Shown: positions 52,185-61,674 of the stretch, piece by piece
Layout of the letters: every line of letters starts with the position of its first letter
Numbering within the stretch: the first letter of the stretch is position 1
Source: Devosia beringensis
Lineage (GTDB): Bacteria; Pseudomonadota; Alphaproteobacteria; Rhizobiales; Devosiaceae
Direction: 5' to 3'
Length of the DNA: 64,000 nucleotides
NCBI RefSeq assembly: GCF_014926585.1
Contig: NZ_CP045422.1
Location: 1,032,501-1,096,500, forward strand
The notes under the pieces: generated by a model
The model's input: only the letters and a program-made list of their open reading frames with translations
The model's database searches: none
What the model was told of the DNA's origin: nothing
Position numbers and translations under genes: made by a program

Positions 52185-53162
52185 TCAATAGTCGAACTTG
52201 ACCATCTTGCTCATCACGAAAATACCGGCGCAGAGCATGGCTATGCCAATGCCCAGCCAGACATTGCCCAAGGGCGTCATAAACAGCGGCGCCAGATAGG
52301 TCGGCGAGGTCAGGCTCACCAGAATGCCCACGACAAAGGGCAGCGAACCGATGATGCCAGCCGAGGCCTTGGCCTCCGAGCTCATCGCCTTGATCTTCTG
52401 CTTCATCTTCTTGCGGTTGCGCAGCACCTTGGCCAGGTTGCTCAGCGCTTCGCTGAGGTTGCCGCCGGCCTGCTGCTGCACCGTGATGACGACGACGAAG
52501 AAGTTGACCTCGGGTAGTGGCACGCGGTCGAGCAGCACGGCGACCGCATCGGTCATGCCCATGCCGACGGCCTGCTGGTCGAGTACCCGGGCAAATTCGG
52601 ATTTGACCGGCTCCTTGGCATCCTTGGCCACCACGCGCATGGAATCGTTGAGCGGCAGACCGGTCTTGACGCCGCGGACGATGGCCTCGACGGCATTGGG
52701 CAGTTCGTCGAGGAACCTGTCCTGATATTTGCGGCGCTTGCGGCTGACATACATGCGCGGCAGCAGATAGCCGGCGGCGACGGCAAAGATCGGCGCGAAG
52801 TAGAGCGGCACCTGCACGACGATCAGCAGCAGGAAGACAAGGGTCCCGAAAATGACGCTGTTGCGGACGAAAGCGGCCGGCTTGATGGTCATGCCGGCCT
52901 GGAACAGCAACTGCTTGAGCGTGACGCGCTTCTTCTGGTTGAGGGCAGCGGTCTGACTCTTGAGGGTCTGCTGCAGTTCCTTGCGGCGCTGGTCGCGGTT
53001 GCGTGCGGCATTCTCTTCCAGCCGGTTGACCCGGACGTCGCCCTTGAAGGTTTTGAGGCGCTGCTGTGCCCGACCACCGCCCAGCGCCGCCGGCGCCAAG
53101 GCAAAGCCTAGCGCCGCGACGACGATCATGGCCAGCAATGCAATGCCGATGGGGCCGAGCAT
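52185..53162 (-). CDS. tadB: Tad pilus inner-membrane platform protein TadB
   Basis: Type II secretion F-domain protein, 325 residues. N-terminal helix (about 2-25), basic region, two helices near 100-140, GspF domain (RFLDELPNAVEAIVRGVKTG near 160; TVQQQAGGNLSEALSNLAKVL near 235) and two C-terminal helices. Two bases after cpaF and 18 before tadC, so tightly linked. Confidence 0.93.
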   Translation of the reverse strand: MLGPIGIALLAMIVVAALGFALAPAALGGGRAQQRLKTFKGDVRVNRLEENAARNRDQRRKELQQTLKSQTAALNQKKRVTLKQLLFQAGMTIKPAAFVRNSVIFGTLVFLLLIVVQVPLYFAPIFAVAAGYLLPRMYVSRKRRKYQDRFLDELPNAVEAIVRGVKTGLPLNDSMRVVAKDAKEPVKSEFARVLDQQAVGMGMTDAVAVLLDRVPLPEVNFFVVVITVQQQAGGNLSEALSNLAKVLRNRKKMKQKIKAMSSEAKASAGIIGSLPFVVGILVSLTSPTYLAPLFMTPLGNVWLGIGIAMLCAGIFVMSKMVKFDY

Positions 53163-53164
53163 GG

Positions 53165-54664
53165 TCAGGAGCCCATCAGTTCGTGCTGTTCGACATTGGA
53201 CTTCTCGAGCGCTTCGACCAGGTTGGCTTCCTCGTTGAAGTAGCGGGCGCGCTCGGCAAATTGCGGCTTGGTGATGCCGGTGGAGCGATGCCGGCCCACC
53301 AGCATGCCATTGGCGTCTTCGCCCATGATATCGTAGAGGAAAATATCCTGCGTCACGATCACGTCGCCTTCCATGCCGAGCACTTCGGTGATGTGGGTGA
53401 TGCGGCGCGAACCGTCGCGCAGGCGGGCGGCCTGGACCACCACGTCGATCGATGAGGTGATCATCTCGCGGATGGTCCGGCTGGGCAGGCTATAGCCGCC
53501 CATGGTGATCATGGATTCCAGACGGGCCAGGGCTTCGCGCGGGCTGTTGGCATGCAGCGTACCCATGGAGCCGTCATGGCCGGTATTCATGGCCTGAAGC
53601 AGGTCGAAGCTCTCGGGGCCACGCACTTCGCCGACGATGATGCGTTCGGGCCGCATGCGCAGGCAGTTCTTGATCAGATCGCGCATGGTGATCTCGCCCT
53701 CGCCCTCAAGATTGGGCGGGCGAGTTTCGAGCCGCACCACGTGGGGCTGCTGGAGCTGAAGCTCTGCCGAGTCCTCGCAGGTGATGACGCGCTCGTCCTT
53801 CTCGATGAAGGCGGTCAAGCAGTTGAGCAGCGTGGTCTTGCCCGAGCCGGTACCGCCCGAAATCAGCACATTGGCGCGTACCTTGCCCAGGATGCGCAGC
53901 ACTTCGGCGCCTTCGGGAGAGATCGAGTTGTACTTGACCAGCTGCTGGAGGGTCAGCTTGTCCTTCTTGAACTTGCGGATGGTGAGCGCGGCGCCATCGA
54001 TGGCGAGCGGCGGGGCGATGACGTTGACGCGGCTGCCGTCGGGCAGGCGCGCATCGCAGATGGGCGAGCTTTCATCGACGCGCCGGCCCACCTGGCTGAC
54101 GATGCGCTGGCAGACATTCATCAGATGCGCATCATCGCGGAAGCGGACATTGGTCAGCCGCACCTTGCCGTTGACCTCGATGTAGCAACGCTGGCTGCCA
54201 TTGACCATGATGTCGGCGATGTCGTCGCGGGCCAGCAGCGGCTCGAGCGGGCCATAGCCCAGCACGTCGTTGCAGATGTCTTCAAGCAGGTCTTCCTGCT
54301 CGGAAATCGACATGATGATGGATTTGAGCGCGATGATTTCGGCGACGATGTCGCGGATTTCCTCGCGCGCCGCCACCTGTTCCATGGTGGCGAGCTGGCT
54401 GAGATCGATGGAATCGATCAGGGCGTTGAAAATGGCCGACTTGGTGTGGAAATACTCCTTGTCGCGTGCGGCATCGGCGGGCGCGCGGACATCGACGACC
54501 TCTTCATTGCTGCGAATGCGGGCGGCCATGCCATCGGTATCGCTGCCGCGGCGCGCCATCGGCGCCGGCTCGGCGCGGGGCGGCGGGCTCTGCACCGGGC
54601 GCGCGATTTCGCCGACGCCAGGGGTGTTGCCGCCAAAACTGGTGCGCTTGCCAAACATAGTCAT
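53165..54664 (-). CDS. cpaF: CpaF/TadA secretion ATPase
   Basis: Hexameric motor that powers Flp pilus assembly, 499 residues. Disordered, Pro/Arg-rich N-terminus (about 1-75), helical domain, then the GspE-type ATPase with Walker [17 protein letters not shown] near 265, aspartate box [15 protein letters not shown] near 288 and Walker [20 protein letters not shown] near 335. A second ATG two codons in (54658) is an alternative start. Followed by tadB after two bases. Confidence 0.95.
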   Translation of the reverse strand: MTMFGKRTSFGGNTPGVGEIARPVQSPPPRAEPAPMARRGSDTDGMAARIRSNEEVVDVRAPADAARDKEYFHTKSAIFNALIDSIDLSQLATMEQVAAREEIRDIVAEIIALKSIIMSISEQEDLLEDICNDVLGYGPLEPLLARDDIADIMVNGSQRCYIEVNGKVRLTNVRFRDDAHLMNVCQRIVSQVGRRVDESSPICDARLPDGSRVNVIAPPLAIDGAALTIRKFKKDKLTLQQLVKYNSISPEGAEVLRILGKVRANVLISGGTGSGKTTLLNCLTAFIEKDERVITCEDSAELQLQQPHVVRLETRPPNLEGEGEITMRDLIKNCLRMRPERIIVGEVRGPESFDLLQAMNTGHDGSMGTLHANSPREALARLESMITMGGYSLPSRTIREMITSSIDVVVQAARLRDGSRRITHITEVLGMEGDVIVTQDIFLYDIMGEDANGMLVGRHRSTGITKPQFAERARYFNEEANLVEALEKSNVEQHELMGS

Positions 54665-54692
54665 CTCACCATTTCAGGCTGCCGCAGCGCGG

Positions 54693-55964
54693 TCAGGCCC
54701 GCTTCTTGAGGAACGAGGGTAGCTTGATCAGGCTCGATGACTTGCCCCCGACATGGGCAGCCTGACGACCCGTCACATGCATGCCGATGGCACGATAGAC
54801 GTCGTTGATCTTGTTGTTGGCGGCGACCTCTGCGATCATCTGGCCATTATTGGCGGCGGTGCCGAACAGGGCCGCATCAAAAGCCAGCTGACCGATCAGC
54901 TCGCATTCGACCGAGGCGGCAAATTCGCCGGAATTGATCTCGGGGCGGCGCGGCAGGCCGACCTTGTTGAGCACCAGCGATGGGGGGGCCTCGGTGGGCC
55001 GCAAGGCCTTGATGGTATCGGCGAGGTTTTTGGCATTGCGCAGATTGGCGAGGTCCGGCTCAGCCACGATCACCACTTCATCGATGGTTGCCAGCGTGTG
55101 GCGGATCCAGGCATTCCAGGCGTGCGGAATATCCAGGATCACCACGGGCATGGTGTTCTGGCACATGTCGAGGATCTGCTCGAACTGGCGCTCCTCGAAA
55201 TCGAAGGTGTGGTCGAGCGTCACCGGTGCGGTCAGCAGGTTGATGTGGCTGGCAGCCTTGCTCATCAGGCGGTCCAGCATGGTCTGGTCGACCTTCTGGT
55301 TGGCGGTGACGGCATCGGCCAGGCCGTGCGGCGGATCCTGGTTGAAGTTGAGACCGGCGGTGCCGAAGGGCAGATCCATGTCGAGGATCAGACAGTCCTG
55401 GCGCAAAGCCGTGGCAATGGCCCAGGTGACATTGTGCGCCACGGTGGAGCCGCCGGCGCCGCCCTTGGCCGAGACAAAGCCGATGGTGCGACCGATCGGG
55501 GCGGCATTTTCGGAAGCGAACAGCTCGGTGATCGCCGAGACGATCTGGCTGGCCGTGGCCGGCAGCACGATATATTCCGAGATGCCGGAACGCACCAGTT
55601 CGCGATAGAGCAACACGTCATTGACGTGGCCGAGCAGGACCACCCGGGTCGAAGAATCGCACACCTCGGCAAGCCTTTCGAGCGCCGCTGGGATGAGCTC
55701 GGGCGAAAGCGTGCTCTCGACGATGATGAGGTTGGGGGTCGGGTTGGACTTGTAGGTCTCGATCGCCCCGTCGATGCCGCCATTGTGGGTGGTCAGCGCC
55801 ACCTTGGACATGCGGCGATCATGGATGGCGCTCTCGACCAGCTGGGCGGTCTGGGAGTGTTCGCAAAAGGCCTGGATGGTGATGCGGGGAATCAGCCGCG
55901 CGCCGGCAGCGATATCGGCCGCCGGTTCGTCGGTCTTCCTGGTATCGGGGGTGAGAAAACTCAT
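54693..55964 (-). CDS. cpaE: CpaE/TadZ pilus localisation ATPase
   Basis: 423 residues. A receiver-like N-terminal domain (about 25-150) lacking the full phosphorylation site, then a MinD/ParA-type domain with deviant Walker A FVSAKGGAGGSTVAHN near 165 and DMDLPFGTAGLNF near 198. It positions the pilus machine at the cell pole. AAGGAG lies eight bases before the ATG. It follows cpaC directly after 138 bases, where cpaD would be expected. Confidence 0.92.
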   Translation of the reverse strand: MSFLTPDTRKTDEPAADIAAGARLIPRITIQAFCEHSQTAQLVESAIHDRRMSKVALTTHNGGIDGAIETYKSNPTPNLIIVESTLSPELIPAALERLAEVCDSSTRVVLLGHVNDVLLYRELVRSGISEYIVLPATASQIVSAITELFASENAAPIGRTIGFVSAKGGAGGSTVAHNVTWAIATALRQDCLILDMDLPFGTAGLNFNQDPPHGLADAVTANQKVDQTMLDRLMSKAASHINLLTAPVTLDHTFDFEERQFEQILDMCQNTMPVVILDIPHAWNAWIRHTLATIDEVVIVAEPDLANLRNAKNLADTIKALRPTEAPPSLVLNKVGLPRRPEINSGEFAASVECELIGQLAFDAALFGTAANNGQMIAEVAANNKINDVYRAIGMHVTGRQAAHVGGKSSSLIKLPSFLKKRA

Positions 55965-56102
55965 GAAACCTAATCTCCTTGACCGGGGCCGGTACGCTGC
56001 CCCTCAAGCCAGTGGCCCTTGGACAACGTCCTCGGGCCGGCTTGCACTAATCTGTTGTCGCCCGGCGCATGGTGGACAGGTTCTGTCACCGCGCGCCCGG
56101 CA

Positions 56103-57527
56103 CTAGTCGAGCACGAAGCCGACCGAACCCGATATGCTGCCACGCATCTCGCCGGTCTGGCCAACGCCATACATGTTCTCCAGCCGGCCGAGAAAGATCG
56201 ACTCCGCATCGGTGGCTACGCTTGAGGCATCAGTCGGCACCGGGATGGCATTGGCCGGGCTGGGCGCCACCAGATAGGGGGTGACCAGGATGACCAGTTC
56301 AGTCTGCTCGGTCTGGAAATCGCGGGACCGGAACAGGACACCGAGGATCGGAATGTCGCCAAGCCAGGGGAACTGCTCGATCTGCTGGCTGGACTTTTCT
56401 TCCAGCAGTCCGCCGATCGACAGTGTCGTGCCGCTGGGCAGTTCCACAGAGGTATTGGCTTCGCGCTTGGTGATCGAGCCATTTGCCTGCGGTTCGGAGA
56501 CCGAGGTCTCCACCTTCAGGCTGATGGTGCCGTTGGATTTGACCACCGGGGTGAACCCCAGCTCGACGCCATAGGGCTTGAACAGGACCGTGCGGGTGCG
56601 GGTGCCGTTGTCCTCTTCGGCAAAGGTGTAATAGGGCATTTCGCCACCGGCGAGGAATGTGGCAGCCTCGCCTGAAATGGCGGTAAGGGTTGGCTGGGCC
56701 AGCACCCGCAGAGCGCCGCGGCCTTCAAGGGCGCGAATGGCGGCACTAACCGAATTGCCGCCGCTGCTGAAGCTTGCATCGACGCCATCGAGCGGGAAGG
56801 CATCGGTCAGCAGGCCGTTGGCGAACTGCAACAAGTTGGTGGTTCCCACATTGAAAGCCGCCCCCAGATTGATACCAAGCTGCTTGGCGATGGTCCGTTT
56901 CACTTCGGACACGGTGACCTGAAGCATGACCTGCTGGGCGCCGGAAACGTCGAGAATATTGGCCACGTTCTCAACGCCACCGGCAAACTGCACGGCAACT
57001 TCGGTGGCGCGGGCACGGTCTTCACCGGAAAGCACATTGCCGGTCAGGACAACGCGGTTGGTGTCACTGCCCAGCGTGACCGATTCGACGCGTATATTGG
57101 ACCCCGGAATGATGCGGGCCAGCGCAATCTGCAGGGCGTTGCCAACCTGAGACGGTTGCTCAATGACGTTCACGTCCAGCACGGCAATGGTGCGGCCCAT
57201 GTCATCGAGAAAGAAGATATTGGTATCACCGCCCGTCATGCCCTGCACGATCGCGCGGGTCCGGCTGCGCATGATGGCTGCGGCCACATTGGGTTGGGAC
57301 ACGATGACCTCGGCCGCGCCGGCCGGCAGATCGACCAGTACGGTCTTGTTGATCTGCACCTCAAGCTGGCGGGTAGCGCCATAGGCGGCGGCCGAAATGG
57401 TCACATGGGTTTCACTGGCAGCAGCGGGAGCAGCGCCGAAACCGGCGACGGCCAGCACGGCGAACACAGCGGGGGCGATGAGCTGGTGGACGGCGCGGCG
57501 GCCGAGGTGGTGCAAAAAGTTCGTCAT
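56103..57527 (-). CDS. cpaC: CpaC/RcpA outer-membrane secretin
   Basis: 474 residues. Signal peptide (about 1-38, ending APAAAS), a pilus N-domain with LEVQINKTVLVDLPAGAAEV near 55, a BON/N1-like domain (about 130-200), then the secretin domain with VEGP-type segments such as GGEMPYYTFAEEDN near 290 and ETSVSEPQANGS near 335. ATG at 57527 with GGAG eight bases upstream, preferred over a GTG four codons earlier. Twelve bases after cpaB. Confidence 0.93.
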   Translation of the reverse strand: MTNFLHHLGRRAVHQLIAPAVFAVLAVAGFGAAPAAASETHVTISAAAYGATRQLEVQINKTVLVDLPAGAAEVIVSQPNVAAAIMRSRTRAIVQGMTGGDTNIFFLDDMGRTIAVLDVNVIEQPSQVGNALQIALARIIPGSNIRVESVTLGSDTNRVVLTGNVLSGEDRARATEVAVQFAGGVENVANILDVSGAQQVMLQVTVSEVKRTIAKQLGINLGAAFNVGTTNLLQFANGLLTDAFPLDGVDASFSSGGNSVSAAIRALEGRGALRVLAQPTLTAISGEAATFLAGGEMPYYTFAEEDNGTRTRTVLFKPYGVELGFTPVVKSNGTISLKVETSVSEPQANGSITKREANTSVELPSGTTLSIGGLLEEKSSQQIEQFPWLGDIPILGVLFRSRDFQTEQTELVILVTPYLVAPSPANAIPVPTDASSVATDAESIFLGRLENMYGVGQTGEMRGSISGSVGFVLD

Positions 57528-57539
57528 GTTGTTCTCCAC

Positions 57540-58475
57540 CTACTGCACCATCGGCCCGGCCGGTGCCCCGCCGACTTCGCTGGACGGCACCGCCCCGCCG
57601 GTCGGGCTGCTCGGCATGCTCATGCTGGTCGGCTCAAGCATTGGCGCCTGACCGGTGCTGCCAGCCAGCACGCTCTGCTCCTTGCCGAAGCGGAAGACGC
57701 GAATGGCCTGGTTGTTGCCCGGCCGCTGCGTGCTGGCATCCTCGGCAAAATCGGCCACCGAGCGCAGGGTCAGCGACAGCTGTCCCTGGGTGGTGGCGTT
57801 GATCAGCGTTTCGGCCTGGCTGGGGTCAAGCTCGAGCGTGGCAATGGTCGTATCGTCAAACGTCACGGCCTGCGGCGCGCCGCCGGCGGCAAGCTGTTCG
57901 TCGGTCTGTCCACCGCTGGCGCCAAGCTCGCCGAGGCGCTTGCCGATGGCCAGGATGCGCACATTGGCCAGAATGACGTCCGAGCGCTCGCCCGCCGCGC
58001 TCTGGGTGGTCAGGACAACATCGACATGGTCATTGGGCACGATGAAGCCGCCGGCGCTGGATACGGCGCTGACGCCGACCGAGACGCCGCGCATGCCGGG
58101 CTGGAGCACAGCCGAAAGATAACCTTGGTCGGTGGTGACCAACTTGGCCTGGCGAATAGGCTCGCCGGCGAAAAACTCAAAGCGCGCCACGGCGCCGGTC
58201 AGCTCGGCTGGCGCATCGGGCATGGCGTCGATGGTCACATAGTCGGCCCGCAGGGCGCCTTGCGGCCATTCCTGCCATTCCAGCGTCTCCACTTTGAGCC
58301 GCTCGCCCATGCCGATAGGAGCACTGGCGACCAGGATCTGCGTCTTGGCCTCAGGGACGATTTCGGTAACGGATTGGGGTGTGGGGGCCGGGCCGCCGCC
58401 TCGGGTCACCAGAAAAGCAGCCAGGCCACCGGCAACCAGGGCTACAAGCAACAGGATGATACGCGCCGGCTTCAT
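57540..58475 (-). CDS. cpaB: CpaB/RcpC pilus assembly protein
   Basis: 311 residues. N-terminal membrane helix (about 4-24, IILLLVALVAGGLAAFLV), then SAF and RcpC-type domains (about 45-230; MGERLKVETLEWQEWP and VSAVSSAGGFIVPNDHVDVVL). The C-terminal ~60 residues are Gly/Pro/Ser/Met-rich, probably flexible. Periplasmic partner of the secretin. First gene of the main minus-strand operon; GGTTAA motifs lie upstream at 58550-58582. Confidence 0.92.
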   Translation of the reverse strand: MKPARIILLLVALVAGGLAAFLVTRGGGPAPTPQSVTEIVPEAKTQILVASAPIGMGERLKVETLEWQEWPQGALRADYVTIDAMPDAPAELTGAVARFEFFAGEPIRQAKLVTTDQGYLSAVLQPGMRGVSVGVSAVSSAGGFIVPNDHVDVVLTTQSAAGERSDVILANVRILAIGKRLGELGASGGQTDEQLAAGGAPQAVTFDDTTIATLELDPSQAETLINATTQGQLSLTLRSVADFAEDASTQRPGNNQAIRVFRFGKEQSVLAGSTGQAPMLEPTSMSMPSSPTGGAVPSSEVGGAPAGPMVQ

Positions 58476-58636
58476 GACTCACTCCGGTTGTACTCAGGAC
58501 GCTGGCGCCCAACTCGACCGGCTGAACCTTGCACCCAAAGGGTCAAAGTTTGGTTAATCGGAGCTTTGCAGAACCGGTTAACAATTTGTGAAATCCGACA
58601 AAATTGGTGTCTACGCCGCTGCTGTATCGAGATAGT

Positions 58637-58656
58637 AAAAACGCCTGATTGAGGCG
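58637..58656 (-). terminator. terminator of the flp-cpaA transcript
   Basis: On the minus strand CGCCT-CAATC-AGGCG is followed by TTTTT, 25 bases past the cpaA stop. It separates cpaA from the cpaB operon. Confidence 0.7.
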
Positions 58657-58680
58657 GTCTACACTATGGCTGAACTGCAA

Positions 58681-59199
58681 TCAGGCGGCCAGGCGCTCGA
58701 ATATAGTGGAATTGGAATAGGTCAGCAGGCCGGCAATGGCCAGGGCGATGCCATAGGGCACGCCGGACTTGGGGTTGTGCAGACGTTCCAGCCAGCCGTA
58801 GCGCGCCAATACCGGCATCAGCGGCAGATTGCGAAGCCCCAGAATGACCAGGGTCAGTGCGCCGCCGAGCAGGGCTGCATAGGCCAGAAAAGGCGTGGCC
58901 AGGCCAAACCCCAGCCACAGCGCGGTGGCCGCGGCCAGTTTGGCGTCACCGCCGCCGATCCAGCCCATGGCAAAAAAGCTGAAGCCGGCTACCAGCACCA
59001 CAAAGCCGCAAGCCATATGCATAGCCAGGACATCGAGGGGCAGCTGTATTGCGATGGCAATGCCGAAGAAAGCAGCGACCAGCAGCAGCACCAGCTTGTT
59101 GGAGATGGTCATGGTCAGTAGGTCGGAAGCCGCCGCCAGAGCCATGCCGGCCGGAAACAGCAGCAATCCGATAGTCGGCAGCAATGCGAACGTCGACAT
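58681..59199 (-). CDS. cpaA: CpaA/TadV prepilin peptidase
   Basis: A24-family aspartic protease that trims Flp and TadE-type prepilins at the inner membrane; 172 residues, about five to six helices. Catalytic Asp in AAASDLLTMTISNKLVLL near residue 27 and the GxGD motif variant IGGGDAKLAAA near 80. I chose ATG 59199, which starts at the first helix; an earlier start at 59265 adds 22 polar residues. Lies between flp and the cpaB operon. Confidence 0.9.
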   Translation of the reverse strand: MSTFALLPTIGLLLFPAGMALAAASDLLTMTISNKLVLLLVAAFFGIAIAIQLPLDVLAMHMACGFVVLVAGFSFFAMGWIGGGDAKLAAATALWLGFGLATPFLAYAALLGGALTLVILGLRNLPLMPVLARYGWLERLHNPKSGVPYGIALAIAGLLTYSNSTIFERLAA

Positions 59200-59260
59200 G
59201 CCCCGCACGCCCCACAGATTGATCGGTGACGTGGTGAAATCTGCCGCCGAAGGGTTAACA

Positions 59261-59291
59261 AACAAGAAAGGGGACCGCTGATGCGGCCCCC
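59261..59291 (-). terminator. terminator-like hairpin after flp
   Basis: On the minus strand GGGGCCGC-ATCA-GCGGTCCCC (one mismatch) is followed by the T-rich TTTCTTGTT. It lies 28 bases after the flp stop and could set a high flp:cpaA ratio by partial termination. Confidence 0.6.
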
Positions 59292-59318
59292 TGATTCATG
59301 CTTGCAGCGATAAACTCG

Positions 59319-59498
59319 TTAGATCGAGTTCGTCGAGGTATCCAGCTTGCCGGAAATGCCGGTGAACAGGTCACCAAGGCTGTTGCCGAGAGCGGAAGCG
59401 GCAACAATGATGCCGACAGAGATCAGAGCGGCGATCAGGCCGTATTCAATTGCGGTCGCGCCGGACTCGTCCTGCGCGAAGCGTGCGAAGAGGTTCAT
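59319..59498 (-). CDS. Flp family type IVb pilin
   Basis: Major pilin precursor of 59 residues. A short leader is followed by the Flp processing signature DESGATAIEYGLIAALI (about residues 9-25) with the Gly/Ala cleavage site and essential Glu and Tyr, then a hydrophobic helix and a short polar tail. I chose the ATG at 59498 (GGAG eight bases upstream) over one nine codons earlier. Processed by CpaA and polymerised by CpaF-TadB-TadC. Confidence 0.95.
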   Translation of the reverse strand: MNLFARFAQDESGATAIEYGLIAALISVGIIVAASALGNSLGDLFTGISGKLDTSTNSI

Positions 59499-59882
59499 TC
59501 CCAGACTCCATTTATACGTCATCAAGAGACGCCATCGTTCGACACGTTAGACATCGAACATGACGCAAAGCTATGCCGCACTTCTTGAAAATACGTTAAC
59601 CGGAAGCCGACAACGTCCAAAATCTCCAGCAAATTCAATATAGTTACTGAATTTATAAGCATATCATTTGCATTTTAATAACATGATTGCCAATCGGTTT
59701 TTACTGTCAACTTTCCTCACCAAAATTGTTCCAACTGCAATTTCATTCCTTGCAGTAAATCTTTCTAATTGCGCTCATTCTACTTCTATTGGCTAACGTC
59801 ATTCTGAGACGCCACGTTTGCCAAATATTCACCATTCGCGCGGAAAATGGCGCTATCGAGTACCTGTACCGCCGGAACCGCC
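59499..59882. other. AT-rich divergent promoter region of the pilus locus
   Basis: 384 bases between flp and the plus-strand pilus genes, with an unusually AT-rich core (about 59600-59790, including TTTATAAGC and TTTTAATAAC stretches) in an otherwise GC-rich window. A GTTAACC half CtrA site lies at 59595. No gene or RNA recognised; presumably the strong flp promoter and the plus-strand promoter. Confidence 0.55.
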
Positions 59883-60335
59883 ATGCGTACCCACCAAGCC
59901 GTCTTTGCCCTTTGCCTGTCTCTCGCCAGCGGTCTTGGCATGGCTCCGGTCGCCGCCCAGGATGGCGCGCCGATCAATGTCAATGTGAACATGGCTCGGG
60001 TCCTTCGCATCAATGCCTCGGCCGCGACCGTTATCGTGGGTAATCCGGGCATTGCCGATGTCACGATCCAGGACCCGAAAACGCTGATCCTGACGGGCAA
60101 GAGTTTCGGCCAGACCAATCTGATCGTGCTGGACAATGCCGGCAATCCGATTGCCGACACCATCATCGAAGTGGTGCAGATGCAGGCCGGCGTCACAACT
60201 GTCTATCAGGGGCAGGCCCGTACCAGCATCGCCTGCGCGCCGGTGTGCCAGAACATCATCATGATGGGCGATGATCCGGCCTTTTCTGGCCAAGCCGTGG
60301 CTTCGTCCAGCATCATGAGCTCGATGGGCAACTAG
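59883..60335 (+). CDS. secretin N-domain-like pilus assembly protein
   Basis: 150 residues. Signal peptide (about 1-26, ending APVAAQ), then a domain matching the N-terminal region of CpaC: MARVLRINASAATVIVGNPGIADVTI near 37 and LILTGKSFGQTNLIVLDNAG near 67. No secretin barrel follows; the tail has two Cys (CAPVCQ near 123) and is polar. Probably a periplasmic accessory that interacts with the secretin or substitutes for a pilotin, by inference. First of three plus-strand pilus genes. Confidence 0.8.
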   Translation: MRTHQAVFALCLSLASGLGMAPVAAQDGAPINVNVNMARVLRINASAATVIVGNPGIADVTIQDPKTLILTGKSFGQTNLIVLDNAGNPIADTIIEVVQMQAGVTTVYQGQARTSIACAPVCQNIIMMGDDPAFSGQAVASSSIMSSMGN

Positions 60336-60349
60336 GCCGACGGCCGGTG

Positions 60350-60364
60350 TTAACCCGCCATTAA
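60350..60364. promoter_or_regulatory. perfect CtrA box upstream of tadE
   Basis: TTAACCCGCCATTAA matches TTAA-N7-TTAA exactly and is followed by CC. It lies about 95 bases before the tadE start. A further inverted repeat CTAAC-CATCA-GTTAG is at 60400-60414. CtrA controls pilin genes in Caulobacter. Confidence 0.6.
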
Positions 60365-60458
60365 CCGCGCGGGCAGTTGACGGAACGTTTGCACCTGCTC
60401 CTAACCATCAGTTAGCCCCGCGCGGCTAGCCTTGCCCCATTGCAACAAGGCACAGCTG

Positions 60459-61028
60459 ATGGCCACTGGATTGGGATCATTGATCGGACGGGCGCTGTTC
60501 GGCCAGGGGCGGCGGCGCTTCCTGCGCGATCAGCGTGGCGCCACGGCCGTCGAATTCGGTCTCCTGGCTTTGCCCTTTTTTGCCATTATCGGCGCCATTC
60601 TCGAAACCTCGGTTGTATTCCTGTCCGGTCAGGTGCTGGAAAGCGCCGTGCAGGATACCAGCCGCTATATTCGCACCGGGCAGGCCCAGGGCGTCATCGT
60701 AACGGCAGCCGACTTCAAGGCCCAGGTGTGCAGTCGCCTCTACGGCATGTTCGGCGATTGCAGCGGCCTGCATGTCGAGGTGCAGACCATCAACGATTTC
60801 AACACGATGCCCATATCCGCGCCCGTCGACTGGAATTGCGTCAGCAATTGCCAGTGGAACAGGCCGGAGACCTATACCATTGGGGCGGGCTCAAGCATCG
60901 TGGTGGTGCAGGTCTATTACAAGTGGCCCATCATCCTGTCGCTGGGCGACATGACCCTGGCCAATCTGCCCGAACAGAAACGACTGCTGGCAACCGCCAC
61001 CGTGTTCCGCAACGAGCCCTATAGTTGA
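60459..61028 (+). CDS. tadE: TadE family pilus protein
   Basis: Pseudopilin of 189 residues. Arg-rich N-terminus, then the TadE processing site and helix DQRGATAVEFGLLALPFFAIIG near residue 25-47. The C-terminal part has several Cys (about residues 90-130, SRLYGMFGDCSG and NCVSNCQW), likely disulfide-bonded in the periplasm. ATG at 60459; an earlier in-frame ATG (60432) lacks a better site. Its stop overlaps the next start (TGATG). Confidence 0.9.
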   Translation: MATGLGSLIGRALFGQGRRRFLRDQRGATAVEFGLLALPFFAIIGAILETSVVFLSGQVLESAVQDTSRYIRTGQAQGVIVTAADFKAQVCSRLYGMFGDCSGLHVEVQTINDFNTMPISAPVDWNCVSNCQWNRPETYTIGAGSSIVVVQVYYKWPIILSLGDMTLANLPEQKRLLATATVFRNEPYS

Positions 61029-61600
61029 TGGGGATGCGTGCCACATGGCGCCATTGGGCGCGGTCGTTCAAACGCGCGGAGAGCGGCGTCGCCGCCGTGG
61101 AATTCGCGCTGATCCTGCCCATCATGCTAATGCTCTATGTCGGCATGGTGGAGGGTAGCGCCCTGATTTCCATGGACCGCAAGGTGCAGACGGTTTCGGG
61201 CGCCGTGGGCGATCTGGTGGCCCGCTCCAACGGCGCCATCAGCATCGGTACGCTGGACAATTACGTCAAGATCGCCAGCGGCATCATGACACCGTACCCC
61301 ACCAGCGACCTGGTGCAGATCGTGACGCAGGTTCATGTCGATACTGCGGGCAAAGCCACCGTGGACTGGTCGCAGCGCTATGTGGGACAGGTCCGTCAGA
61401 GCACGGGCGCCCATACCAAGGGCGCCGTCTATCCCCTGCCAGCCCAAGTCGTGGCCATTGCCAAGGGGGAATATGTCATCGTCACCGAGAGCGGCCTGGC
61501 CTATACGCCACTCTACGGCATCATCTTTGACTCGGCGGTCAACCTCTACCGCGAAAACTTCTTCATGCCGCGCTTCCGCGAGCCGATACTGCTCAACTAG
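61028..61600 (+). CDS. second TadE/TadF-like pilus protein
   Basis: 190 residues with an N-terminal pseudopilin helix: AESGVAAVEFALILPIMLML near residue 17-36, including the conserved Glu after the cleavage region. A polar periplasmic domain follows (about 50-190). Probably TadF or a second TadE. Translationally coupled to tadE by a one-base overlap of the stop with the ATG. No large TadG (von Willebrand type) follows. Confidence 0.88.
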   Translation: MGMRATWRHWARSFKRAESGVAAVEFALILPIMLMLYVGMVEGSALISMDRKVQTVSGAVGDLVARSNGAISIGTLDNYVKIASGIMTPYPTSDLVQIVTQVHVDTAGKATVDWSQRYVGQVRQSTGAHTKGAVYPLPAQVVAIAKGEYVIVTESGLAYTPLYGIIFDSAVNLYRENFFMPRFREPILLN

Positions 61601-61674
61601 GGCCGCGGCCTTGCACCGCTCCGGGCTGCATGGCACAAGCCGGATCAAGATCCCTCTTTTCCGGCAGATTCAGC

